Assembly: GCA_050117725.1 (NCBI GenBank)
Contig: JASFME010000026.1
Span: 1-15,937, forward strand
DNA from: JASFJH01 sp050117725
Lineage (GTDB): Bacteria; Pseudomonadota; Gammaproteobacteria; AKS1
DNA length: 15,937 nucleotides
Direction of reading: 5' to 3'
Shown: positions 6,762-14,600 of the stretch, piece by piece
Layout of the letters: every line of letters begins with the position of its first letter
Position numbering within the stretch: position 1 is the stretch's first letter
Notes under the pieces: model-generated
Databases searched by the model: none
The model's input: only the letters and a program-made list of their open reading frames with translations
What the model was told of the DNA's origin: nothing
Program-made: the position numbers and the translations under genes

Positions 6762-7753
6762 TACTGCGTCCCTCCCTTGACCCACGGATCATTTTCCGCC
6801 AGCACGTACTTGTCGAGCAGTTCCATTGATGGTTCGGGAGACTCTTCAGCGTACTTGATAACATCATTTTCGATTTCTTCGAGGATCTCGGTATCCATCT
6901 GCTTGTAATCATCCAGCGTGATCTCGCCGGCCTCGACCAGGCGATCACGCAACATGATGATCGGATCACGCTTCGACCACATGCGTTCTTCTTCCTTGGT
7001 ACGGTAGGCATTTGAATCCGACATCGAGTGACCGCGATAACGATAGGTCATGAGTTCGAGGAAATACGGCCCCTTGCCACTGCGTACATGCTCGATGGCG
7101 GTCTGCGCGGCGGCATAGACCTTCTCGATGTCCTGACCATCTTCCTGTGCCGACGGAATGTCATAACCGCTGACACGCTTGTACTGGTCAATCACCGCAG
7201 TGGAACGATCGATGCGCGTACCGATGCCGTACAGGTTGTTTTCGCATACATACAGCACCGGCAGGTTCCAGATCTTGGCCATGTTCAGGGATTCATGGAA
7301 GGTACCCTGGTTATTCGCCGCATCACCGAGGAAGCAGATACACATCTCGTCACCGCCCTGCATCTTGATGCCCTTGGCAATGCCGGCGGCCAGCGGGAAC
7401 GGCCCGCCAACGAGTGCATAACCGCCCATGAAGCGTTGCTCGACACCGAAAATATGCATCGAGCCACCCAGACCCTTGCAGCAACCGGTCTCCCTGGCAA
7501 ACAACTCGGCCATCACGTCACGCGGCGGCACACCACATTTAATGGCATGGACATGATCACGGTAACTCGTGATAACGTAGTCCTTGCCGACATTCGCAGC
7601 CTCGAGAACGCCGAAGGCACAGGCTTCTTCACCCGGGTACAGGTGCAGGAAGCCACCAATTTTGCGCTCTACATAGGCTTCGTAGCAGCGCTCCTCGAAG
7701 CGGCGCGCGTATAGCATTTCGCGCAAAACTCGTTTCTTGTCAGCGGGTTTCAT
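6761..7753 (-). CDS. pdhA: Pyruvate dehydrogenase E1 component, alpha subunit
   Basis: This 330-residue thiamin-diphosphate subunit is the first gene of the dehydrogenase operon. Motifs include GGFLHLYPGEEA (33-44), SYRDHVHA (63-70), TGCCKGLGGSMH (89-100), the ThDP motif from GDA (143-145) to ENN (171-173), and the phosphorylation-loop-like YRYRGHSMSD (237-246) followed by YRTKEE. The usual third residue of the GDG motif is alanine here (GDAANNQG). The length is normal for bacterial alpha subunits. The ATG at 7753 is preferred; a TTG at 7765 in the same frame has an AGG only a few bases before it and would add four residues. A promoter candidate lies about 40 bases upstream. Acetoin dehydrogenase alpha has a very similar motif set, but the E1 beta and E2 sequences favour pyruvate dehydrogenase. 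Confidence 0.92.
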   Translation of the reverse strand: MKPADKKRVLREMLYARRFEERCYEAYVERKIGGFLHLYPGEEACAFGVLEAANVGKDYVITSYRDHVHAIKCGVPPRDVMAELFARETGCCKGLGGSMHIFGVEQRFMGGYALVGGPFPLAAGIAKGIKMQGGDEMCICFLGDAANNQGTFHESLNMAKIWNLPVLYVCENNLYGIGTRIDRSTAVIDQYKRVSGYDIPSAQEDGQDIEKVYAAAQTAIEHVRSGKGPYFLELMTYRYRGHSMSDSNAYRTKEEERMWSKRDPIIMLRDRLVEAGEITLDDYKQMDTEILEEIENDVIKYAEESPEPSMELLDKYVLAENDPWVKGGTQ

Positions 7754-7789
7754 GTGTTCGTTCAACTACCTGTTCACAAATAGGCGCGC

Positions 7790-7795
7790 TATGAT
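7790..7795 (+). promoter_or_regulatory. Possible -10 box for the aminopeptidase gene
   Basis: TATGAT matches the -10 consensus at five of six positions and lies 55 bases before the chosen ATG at 7851. No convincing -35 box is found at the right distance. It overlaps the -10 of the opposite-strand promoter almost base for base. Confidence 0.25.
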
Positions 7796-7819
7796 CGACG
7801 TTTTACCGCACAAGGTCAA
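7791..7819 (-). promoter_or_regulatory. Candidate promoter of the pyruvate dehydrogenase operon
   Basis: On the minus strand TTGACC (7814-7819, five of six consensus positions) is followed after exactly 17 bases by GATCAT (7791-7796, four of six). Transcription would begin near 7784, leaving a leader of about 30 bases before the ATG at 7753. The element lies in the divergent gap with the aminopeptidase gene. Confidence 0.4.
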
Positions 7820-7850
7820 GATAACCCGTAAAGCAGACAGGGCTAAAAGC

Positions 7851-9353
7851 ATGAAAATCAAGATAAAACAACATCTAACCCCGGCCCGCGCAGCGCAGAT
7901 CGAGGCCGCCAGACACCTCATCGTGGTCCTGCCGGCCATGGCCAAACAGGGCAAACTGCCGGCCGCGCCGGTTTGCGAAGTCCTGCGCGAACCACTGAAA
8001 CGCTGGCCAAAGGATGCCCTGTCCGATGGCGAGTTGTGCCTGGATCTGCCGAACCGCAGTCGCAGCCGGATCAGCCTGGCCGCGATCGACGATCACAGCC
8101 CGGCATTCGAGTTGCTTGGCCTCGCCCGCAAGCTGCTACAGCCGCACCTGTCGCAACAGCCGCGCCGCATTGATATTCACCTGCCAGGCCTGGGCGAGAC
8201 TGTTGCTGCCCGCATGGCCGAGGCGCTCGTCGCGGCCGCCGGTGCCATCAAGCCGTTGCCCGATTTCAAGCGCAAATCCAGGCCGGCGCCGAAGCTCGAT
8301 AGCTTATCTATATATAACCTGCCGGCGCGTCAGAACTTCAAGCCAACCCTGGCCGGTGCGGCCGGTAACAACCTGGCCCGCGAATTGACCGCGCTGCCGC
8401 CCAACCATCTGACCCCGGCGCTGTACCTGAAACGCGTCAGGCAACTGGCCCGCGAACATGGCTGGCGCCTCGAGTTTCTCGACATGCCGACCCTGAAAAA
8501 GCGCAAGGCCGGCGCGTTTGTCGCCGTTGCGCAGGGCAGTCCGTCCCCGGATGCCGGCATCGTGCACCTGCGCTACACGCCGGCGAAAAAAAGCAACAAA
8601 CCGGCCTGCGCGCTCATCGGCAAGGGGATCTGTTTCGATACCGGTGGCATGAACCTGAAACCGGCCAGGTACATGCACGGCATGCACGAGGACATGGAGG
8701 GCAGTGCTGTGGCACTGGGCACACTGCTCGCCCTGACCGAGCTACAGGTCGACTTCCCGGTCGACTGCTGGCTGGCGCTGGCACAAAACCATATCGGGCC
8801 GAAGGCCTACAAGCAGAATGACATTGTCGTGGCGAGTAACGGCACAAGTATCGAGATCGTGCACACCGATGCCGAGGGCCGCATGGTACTCGCCGATACG
8901 CTTGCCTTCGCCGCAAAAAAGAAACCGGCGCTCATGATCGACTACGCCACGCTAACCGGCGCCTGCGTGTATGCGCTCGGTACGAGTTACTCGGGGGCAT
9001 TTAGCAACCGCGATGACCTCATCGATGACATCATCGAGGCTGGTCGTAATAGTGGTGAACGGGTCTGGCCCTTCCCCCTCGACAAGGATTATGACAAGGC
9101 ACTACAGAGTACCGTCGCAGACATCAAGCAATGCACGCTCGAGGGCGAGGCCGACCACATTCTTGCCAGTCGTTTCCTCAGTCGCTTTGTCGATGACACG
9201 CCGTGGCTGCATGTCGACTTGTCTGCTGGCAATAGTAAAGGTGGCCTTGCGCACATCCCGACTGACATCACCGGCTTCGGCGTGCGCTTCACGCTTGACT
9301 TGTTGCTGAAACAGAAAGTACTGCAGGACAGAAAGAAACTTTCTGCAAAGTAA
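7851..9353 (+). CDS. Leucyl aminopeptidase family protein (peptidase M17)
   Basis: This 500-residue protein is a two-metal M17 aminopeptidase, a cytosolic enzyme that removes N-terminal residues from peptides. The catalytic set is complete and keeps the spacing of E. coli PepA: K258 and D263 in GKGICFDTGG, catalytic K270, D281 in HEDMEGS, D340 and E342 in HTDAEGR, and R344. ATLTGAC (366-372) is also present. The N-terminal half is less conserved and is probably the family's alpha/beta regulatory domain. Some signature positions differ from PepA (MHEDMEG for MKYDMGG), so this is a divergent M17 branch and I give no gene symbol. The ATG at 7851 has AGGG eight bases before it. In-frame ATG 7791, with TAGG six bases before it, would add 20 residues and cannot be excluded. 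The gene is divergent from the dehydrogenase operon and convergent with the lgt operon. Confidence 0.9.
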   Translation: MKIKIKQHLTPARAAQIEAARHLIVVLPAMAKQGKLPAAPVCEVLREPLKRWPKDALSDGELCLDLPNRSRSRISLAAIDDHSPAFELLGLARKLLQPHLSQQPRRIDIHLPGLGETVAARMAEALVAAAGAIKPLPDFKRKSRPAPKLDSLSIYNLPARQNFKPTLAGAAGNNLARELTALPPNHLTPALYLKRVRQLAREHGWRLEFLDMPTLKKRKAGAFVAVAQGSPSPDAGIVHLRYTPAKKSNKPACALIGKGICFDTGGMNLKPARYMHGMHEDMEGSAVALGTLLALTELQVDFPVDCWLALAQNHIGPKAYKQNDIVVASNGTSIEIVHTDAEGRMVLADTLAFAAKKKPALMIDYATLTGACVYALGTSYSGAFSNRDDLIDDIIEAGRNSGERVWPFPLDKDYDKALQSTVADIKQCTLEGEADHILASRFLSRFVDDTPWLHVDLSAGNSKGGLAHIPTDITGFGVRFTLDLLLKQKVLQDRKKLSAK

Positions 9354-9361
9354 TCAAACCC

Positions 9362-9412
9362 ATCAAGGGGGCAGAGTACTTTTCCTTCTTTCATATACTC
9401 TGCCCCCTTGAT
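9362..9412. repeat. Perfect 17-bp inverted repeat between convergent genes (REP-like palindrome / terminator)
   Basis: ATCAAGGGGGCAGAGTA (9362-9378) and its exact complement TACTCTGCCCCCTTGAT (9396-9412) flank a 17-base pyrimidine-rich loop. The element begins nine bases after the aminopeptidase stop and ends four bases before the lipoprotein stop. It may end transcription from both sides, but neither strand has a T-run after the stem. The GGGGnCAGAGTAC core resembles REP-type palindromes I associate with Y1 (RAYT) transposases in gammaproteobacteria; that link is from memory and unproven here. Confidence 0.8.
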
Positions 9413-9415
9413 TCG

Positions 9416-10072
9416 CTATTTATATTGAAACGAATCGACAAATGTTCGCAAAATACTGCCGTCTTCGGGATCGATGATTGCCCAGCGACCCGTCGCATGG
9501 TTTGCGCCAGCGGGAACATAATACTGCCCACCAAGCGCCCCGAGTATCGAGAACAGGTCAGCAAGAGAACCAGATTCCTCTGATATGTGGCGTCTGATAC
9601 GAATATCCCCAAGGATCACCGCATCGCCCCCGGTGCGAGAGGCCAATCGTTTCACACTCTCCAGTCTTTCCCCGCTTACTACTTGCTCCGGGTCGCCAAG
9701 CGCCGATTTGAGAAGCTTTTCCAGCAACTTTGTATCGCGTTCTGCCTCATCTTCGTTGTAACCAAAGCCAACGAGTTCCTCCGGCAGGTGCAGGTCTGGC
9801 GCATCACCCATTTGTTGCAACTGCTGCTCTGAAAACAACTGTTGCATGCCTCGCATCGCCATGAACATCACGCTCTCATCCGCTTCCAGCTGCATATGCT
9901 TCATACCGCCCTTCTCCAAACCTGTAACCTCGATTTTTACCAGAAGGCCGGTAATTTTTTCCTTGCCCGCCAGGCGTTTTTCAAACTCGGGATGGACCTG
10001 GTTTACAGCACAGCCCGATACCACAACGGCCATGACAAGGATTGGGATAAAAAATAGTCGGGCAGGCAACAT
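9416..10072 (-). CDS. Predicted lipoprotein of unknown function
   Basis: This 218-residue protein starts with a lipoprotein signal peptide: basic R5, a hydrophobic stretch (7-18), and the lipobox VSGC with the acylated cysteine at C21. The next residue is alanine rather than aspartate, which in enterobacterial sorting rules points to the outer membrane. The mature protein is soluble-looking, with a glutamine-rich helical part (about 75-90), an acidic helical part (about 105-125), and a C-terminal region ending in WAIIDPEDGSILRTFVDSF. The segment VKRLASRTGGDAVILGDIRIR recalls CsgG/LpoB/TolB-N-like lipoprotein folds, but I cannot assign a family. The ATG at 10072 has GGAG eight bases upstream. 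It is last in the operon after lgt and the isomerase-like gene, 57 bases downstream of the latter. Its own lipidation would depend on Lgt. Confidence 0.8.
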   Translation of the reverse strand: MLPARLFFIPILVMAVVVSGCAVNQVHPEFEKRLAGKEKITGLLVKIEVTGLEKGGMKHMQLEADESVMFMAMRGMQQLFSEQQLQQMGDAPDLHLPEELVGFGYNEDEAERDTKLLEKLLKSALGDPEQVVSGERLESVKRLASRTGGDAVILGDIRIRRHISEESGSLADLFSILGALGGQYYVPAGANHATGRWAIIDPEDGSILRTFVDSFQYK

Positions 10073-10089
10073 ACTTACTGCTCCGGTTA

Positions 10090-10121
10090 CTCAAGCCGCC
10101 CGTCATACCCGTTTGCTTGAG
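10090..10121. repeat. Short inverted repeat between the isomerase-like gene and the lipoprotein gene
   Basis: CTCAAGC (10090-10096) and GCTTGAG (10115-10121) are perfect complements around an 18-base loop. They occupy most of the 57-base intercistronic gap, just upstream of the lipoprotein ribosome site. A seven-base stem is modest; it may affect transcript processing or have no role. Confidence 0.4.
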
Positions 10122-10129
10122 GACAGGTT

Positions 10130-10540
10130 TTACAGGGCATTGAACAGGCCATAGATGAGCAACAGGCAGCCCGGGAAGATGGCAAGGGTGCCCATGCCGT
10201 ACAACACATACACAACTTTATTGGCAAGCGAGCCACTGCACCGCAGACCCCGTTCACCACTGGCGGCGGCAAGAAGCATTGCCAGCACGGACGTCCAGGC
10301 AAAGAATATTATCAACCATGCCATGGTCGAAAGCTGCCAGAAAGGCAGATCAGGTAATTCAATGATCGCGGCAAGCGCAATCAGCATGATGCCTCTCGCG
10401 GTTCCACCGGCATGAATCAAATGCCAGGCAGACTGTTTGGTATTGTTGAGGATAGACCTGTACAGGAACAGGCCGGCAACGATACTGATAGTGAGTACCA
10501 GTGCACCATGCAACGCGAGATGAACGGCTAACGTTTCCAT
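10130..10540 (-). CDS. Small four-helix membrane protein resembling styrene-oxide isomerase
   Basis: This 136-residue integral membrane protein has four predicted helices (about 9-27, 47-64, 72-93, 107-130). Features shared with styrene-oxide isomerase, as I remember that family, are a histidine-glycine in helix 1 (H11-G12), a W-x-x-x-H-x-G stretch before helix 2 (W39, H43, G45), a GIMLIALA helix ending in a proline, and an AW-S segment in helix 3 followed by a soluble loop. Styrene-oxide isomerase is a haem-containing membrane enzyme that converts epoxides to aldehydes. Nothing nearby indicates styrene metabolism, so the substrate here is unknown and the family link is tentative. The ATG at 10540 has AAGGA seven bases upstream; that ribosome site abuts the lgt stop (nine bases separate the genes), so translation is probably coupled to lgt. 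Confidence 0.75.
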   Translation of the reverse strand: METLAVHLALHGALVLTISIVAGLFLYRSILNNTKQSAWHLIHAGGTARGIMLIALAAIIELPDLPFWQLSTMAWLIIFFAWTSVLAMLLAAASGERGLRCSGSLANKVVYVLYGMGTLAIFPGCLLLIYGLFNAL

Positions 10541-10549
10541 GAGATATCC

Positions 10550-11542
10550 TTAAGGCCCATTGTCATCAGTGGTTATGTGAATCCCGGGATACAGCTGCGT
10601 ATAACTCATCCCCTCGTGCCGCTCCCCGTAGCGCTGTGGCACATCCTGTGTCCAGTCACTCGGGATGACGAGGGGAATAATCAGCAGCGCCCTGAAAATG
10701 AGTCGCTTGAAACGCGTCGTTCTACGCACGTCAAGCTGATAACCATCTGATATCGCGGTGAGCGTCAGCGGCCGGACACCTGCCTGCCTTTTCCTGTACG
10801 CCATGACAATGAGGCTGATGCCCAGCAGGGTCATACCAATATTGAATTCCTGTCCTGGCGGAAGGCCAAAGATTTCGGTTCGATACTCTCGGAAATAATC
10901 AATGAAGATACGCAGGAAGCCGTAGCCAATCAGGAACGTGCCGAGCATAACGCCCCGGGGTGGCCGCAGGTAGCGCATCATGAGCAGCAGCGGAATCAAC
11001 AGCAGGTTCTTGAACCCGTCATAGAGCACAACGGGGTGCCTGAAACCTTCCGCATCGGGGAATTTCACCGCCCACCAGACATCCGTGACGCTACCGACGA
11101 TCTGGCCGTCGATGAAATTACCGAGTCGTCCGAGCCCCATTATCAAGGCCGCGGGGATAACCAACTCATCCGCAACAGCCAGGAAACTTTTCCGGTACCG
11201 TCGGCAAAATAACAAGGCTCCCAGGGTACCGCCAAGAAGGATGCCATGGGTCGACATACCCCCGAGCCAGACAGCGAAAATGTGCCAGGGGTGATCGCTG
11301 TAATAGGCCCACTCATAGAAAATGACTTCGACAAGCCGGCCACCAATCAGCACACCTGCTGCCATGGAAATACTCAGGCTATAGACCTGGCGTACATCCA
11401 TATCGAGAAACACGCGCACACTGCGCAGCCAGTGGAACAAGCCGAGAAAGCCAAGCGTATAGCTCAACCCGTACCACCACAGGTACATACCGCCAATCTG
11501 GCCAATGACGGGATCAATATTATGGACAAACGGCTCGGGCAT
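10550..11542 (-). CDS. lgt: Prolipoprotein diacylglyceryl transferase with C-terminal extension
   Basis: Lgt is an inner-membrane enzyme that moves diacylglycerol from phosphatidylglycerol to the lipobox cysteine of prolipoproteins. Visible counterparts of E. coli essential residues are Y24 in WWYGL, H99 in GGMSTHG, R139 and N142 in GRLGNF, G150, Y207 and R211 in GYGFLR. Two signatures deviate: GNFIDGQ instead of GNFINGE, and HPVVLYDGFKN where HPSQLYE is common. At 330 residues it is longer than the usual 260-290. The extra 70-80 residues after the last core helix include a basic stretch, another hydrophobic segment (about 281-294) and a hydrophilic tail rich in Y, D and H. The ATG at 11542 fits the family N-terminus (DPVI..WYGL) although the nearest AAGGA lies too far away (about 17 bases). 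It heads a three-gene operon with the isomerase-like gene and a lipoprotein gene. Confidence 0.93.
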   Translation of the reverse strand: MPEPFVHNIDPVIGQIGGMYLWWYGLSYTLGFLGLFHWLRSVRVFLDMDVRQVYSLSISMAAGVLIGGRLVEVIFYEWAYYSDHPWHIFAVWLGGMSTHGILLGGTLGALLFCRRYRKSFLAVADELVIPAALIMGLGRLGNFIDGQIVGSVTDVWWAVKFPDAEGFRHPVVLYDGFKNLLLIPLLLMMRYLRPPRGVMLGTFLIGYGFLRIFIDYFREYRTEIFGLPPGQEFNIGMTLLGISLIVMAYRKRQAGVRPLTLTAISDGYQLDVRRTTRFKRLIFRALLIIPLVIPSDWTQDVPQRYGERHEGMSYTQLYPGIHITTDDNGP

Positions 11543-11598
11543 AATCAGTCAGAGAAGTGTCCTTGTTATGTCTACTACATAGTAGATGACTGATTATG
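11540..11598. repeat. Inverted repeat with nested palindrome over the lgt promoter and start codon
   Basis: CATAATCAGTCA (11540-11551) and its exact complement TGACTGATTATG (11587-11598) form a 12-bp inverted repeat. Between them, abutting the right arm, is the palindrome TCTACTA-CA-TAGTAGA (11571-11586). The left arm contains the lgt start codon on the minus strand and the right arm lies in the -35/-10 spacer. If transcription starts at the predicted site, the distal arm is not transcribed, so the repeat would act as DNA (operator or cruciform). A longer transcript would sequester the start codon in RNA. Confidence 0.7.
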
Positions 11599-11609
11599 GT
11601 TATTGTCAA
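11581..11609 (-). promoter_or_regulatory. lgt: Promoter of the lgt operon
   Basis: On the minus strand a perfect TTGACA -35 box (11604-11609) is separated by exactly 17 bases from TCTACT (11581-11586, four of six positions), giving a start near 11574 and a leader of about 32 bases. The -10 forms one arm of the palindrome at 11571-11586, and the -35 lies in a second inverted repeat (11603-11625), so operators may overlap both boxes. Confidence 0.55.
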
Positions 11610-11625
11610 ACACTTGCATTGACAA
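11603..11625. repeat. Inverted repeat over the lgt -35 region, possible operator
   Basis: TTGTCAA (11603-11609) and TTGACAA (11619-11625) are exact complements separated by nine bases, a geometry typical of a dimeric repressor site. The left arm contains the -35 box of the lgt promoter. Confidence 0.45.
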
Positions 11626-11668
11626 CGAATAACTGTATCAGGCCAAAATCAGCCATGCAGTGTACTCA

Positions 11669-14600
11669 CTACTTCAGTTCATCGCGCACCCTGTCATAGT
11701 CGAGCATGGCACCGGCAAATTCGAAACTGTCACGCGCCTCGGAAAGGTGTTGCTGACGTTCATCGGTTTGCATATGCCGACCGATCTCGTAATGCAATAA
11801 TGCAGTTTCATAACGCATGGCATATTCCTGTGCGCGTTCCAGTCCCTTTTGCCAGGCTTGCCGTGCCTTGCGCCGCTTGCCTTCCAGCCAGTACAAGCGG
11901 CCGCGGTAGCGTAACAGCGCCGGCTGGCCGACGGTATAGATACGCGCGTAATTCGCCAGCGCCTTCATAATCGATTTGATGCGGCCGCGCAGACTGGACA
12001 GGCGCAGGTGATCACGCTCACAAATGCCCAGATAGGTGTCGATGGTGCCGACAAAGCCTTCCAGCACGTACTGCGCCACTGCATCGGCGCTGGCCATTAG
12101 CGCCGCGGCGCGATCGGCATAAGCCAGTGCCTTGCGCTCCTCACCCTTGCGCCACCATGCCTGTGCCAGCGCACCGTTTGCCAGGATCTGATCGCCACTG
12201 CCGAGCGTGTCGAAATCAAGTGCCTCGAGCCTGGCGACAATCTCGTCATACTCGCCGGACGGGATCGCGCTGACCAGTTTGCCGGACAGCCCCCACGCCT
12301 GGATTTGCAATATGCCGCGGCGCACGCCTGACTGGTAGAGTTCTTCATACTGGTCGAGACTGACCGAGTGTTTACCGAGGCGGTAGGTTGCCGGCGCCAG
12401 GGTAAACATGAGTTCATCCCAGCGGCGGCGATCGCCGATACGCAGCGCAATATCGATACCCGGTTCCACTGACTCGCGAATATCCTGCCACTGTGCCGTG
12501 GTGGTGCGATACATGGCGGTCACCATGTATACATAGGCCTGGCTGGGCAGGTTGTGGGTTTTGTTCGAGGTGCTTCTCGCCAGTCGGTAATACAACTCGG
12601 CCAGCGCATAGGACGGAATCATGCCGGCCACGACACAGATGTTCGCGTAACTGCGCGCCAGCTCGGCAGAAGTGCCCACCCGTTCCGAGAGGTTCAGGGC
12701 ACGCAGGGCAAAGTACAGAACGTTGGGACGATCATTGTTCATATACTCGATCTGCGCGATACGTTCACAACCGCGGGCCACCGCCAGCTGTTCCACGGCA
12801 TCGTTTCGCTCGCTGGCGAAGTAATACCCGGCACGCATGCGTTGCAGGAACTGTTGCCAGATCTCTTTCAACAGGGCCGTGATCAGTTGCCGGCCTGGTG
12901 CCGGGATATGTTCACCGTTATAGCGCAAGGCTTCACTGAGGCAACGCCGGCTGTTATTGAAGCTGGCCAGGGCATAATGCGCTTCGCCCATTTCCTGGTA
13001 CCAGCTGGCGCGTTGTTGATCCGGGGTCGGAAAACCGAGCTTTTCGTCCAGTTTGAACACGCGATCAAACAGCTCGAGCGCCTCAATATTGGCAAAGTTC
13101 CGCACGGCCTGTTCGCCGGCCTTGACGCAATACTCGAGGTGCTTCTCATCATCATTGACCCGGCCATAGTGATACACGAGCAACGAATAATACGGCGCCA
13201 GCTTGTCCGGGTATGTCCGCTCATACCACTGCGCGATCGCCTCGTGTAACTGCTGGCGCTGCGCAAACAACATGAGGTTATAGGCCACCTCCTGTACGAG
13301 GATCTGGCTGAACACATAGGATGGGGCTGATTGCTCCCTTGCCTGCACGAGAAAGCCGAGTCGCACAAAATCTTCCAGCACGTCATCGAGCCGCTCGCGA
13401 TCAGCATCTATCGGATACACATCACGCAATAACGAAGCACGAAACACATTGCCAATAACGCTGGCGACCTTGAGCACCAGCTGTTGCGACGGGCCTAGCC
13501 GATCAATGCGTTCGGTGATCATGCCTTCGAGCGTGTCTGGCAGATTCAGCGATGACAGATCAGGTACACCCTCGGCGCGCATACATGTGTGGTTGATGAT
13601 CCGGACCGCCTCGATTTCCTGCAAGCTGTTGGCTATCTGCTCGATAAAGAACGGGTTACCGTGGGATTTTTGATCAAACAGCTGTCTGACGTCATCTTCG
13701 ACCGCATCGGCAGCCAGCACCCGGCAAGACAGGGTGTACGTGTCTTCTGCAGACAACGAGCCAAGGGTGATGTTTACCGTATCAGGATCGGTCTTGAGGT
13801 AACGATAGGTCTTGGGTAGCGGTTCGACCAGGGTGCGTGTCACCAGTACGAGCATCAGCGGCGAGACATCGCGCACAACCTGGCGGATCAGCGACCATGA
13901 GGCTGAATCCATCCAGTGCGCATTATCCAGCATGAGCAACAGTGGCTGGCGGCTGGCGGCAAGCCGCAGTACACCGATAATAAAATCGGTAACATTGTCA
14001 GCGCGCGCCTCGCCGGCCAATTGCCGCGTGACCTCGTTATCCGACAGCTGCAGAGACAGGATGTCATTCATCAATGGGGCCAGGCGCTGCAACTCGTCAT
14101 GCCCATCCAGGTATGCCAGCACCCGGTCACCGCGCTGCCGGCTATCAGTGACGGCCCTGATAGCAAAGAGCTGTTCGAGCAGGCCGGACCATGCGTAATA
14201 CGGTGTATTCTTGTCAATCGCACTGGCAAACGCGCGTACCGCCATCACCTCTTGCGTTGTGGCCTGCGCCTTCAGCCAGGAGGTAAGGCTGGTCTTGCCG
14301 ATGCCCGCTTCACCGTCGACGATCGCCACACTCGACCCGCCACTATGCAGTGTGCTCATGGCCTGCTGCAGTTGCTGTTGTTCGGCGTCACGCCCGACCA
14401 GCTCGGTTTCAGCAGAGCTCTCTTCTTCCTGTATATAGGCCAGGGGGCGAAAGGCACTGACCGGGCGGGCCTTGCCCTTCAGGGTAAGCGGGGCGTGTGC
14501 TTCAAACTCGATATGCTCGGCCATCGAGGCCGTCGGCTCATCGACGAGAATACTGTTTTTCGCCTTTTGCATGAGACGTGCGGCGAGGTTCACCACATCG

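Noticed and set aside
7028..7714. A 228-codon plus-strand open frame opposite E1 alpha
   Set aside because: No recognisable domain, no convincing ribosome site, and wholly antisense to a well-conserved gene.
9362..9412. The hairpin as a classical intrinsic terminator
   Set aside because: Stem strength is ample, but neither strand has a T-run after the stem, so I list it as a repeat that may still end transcripts.
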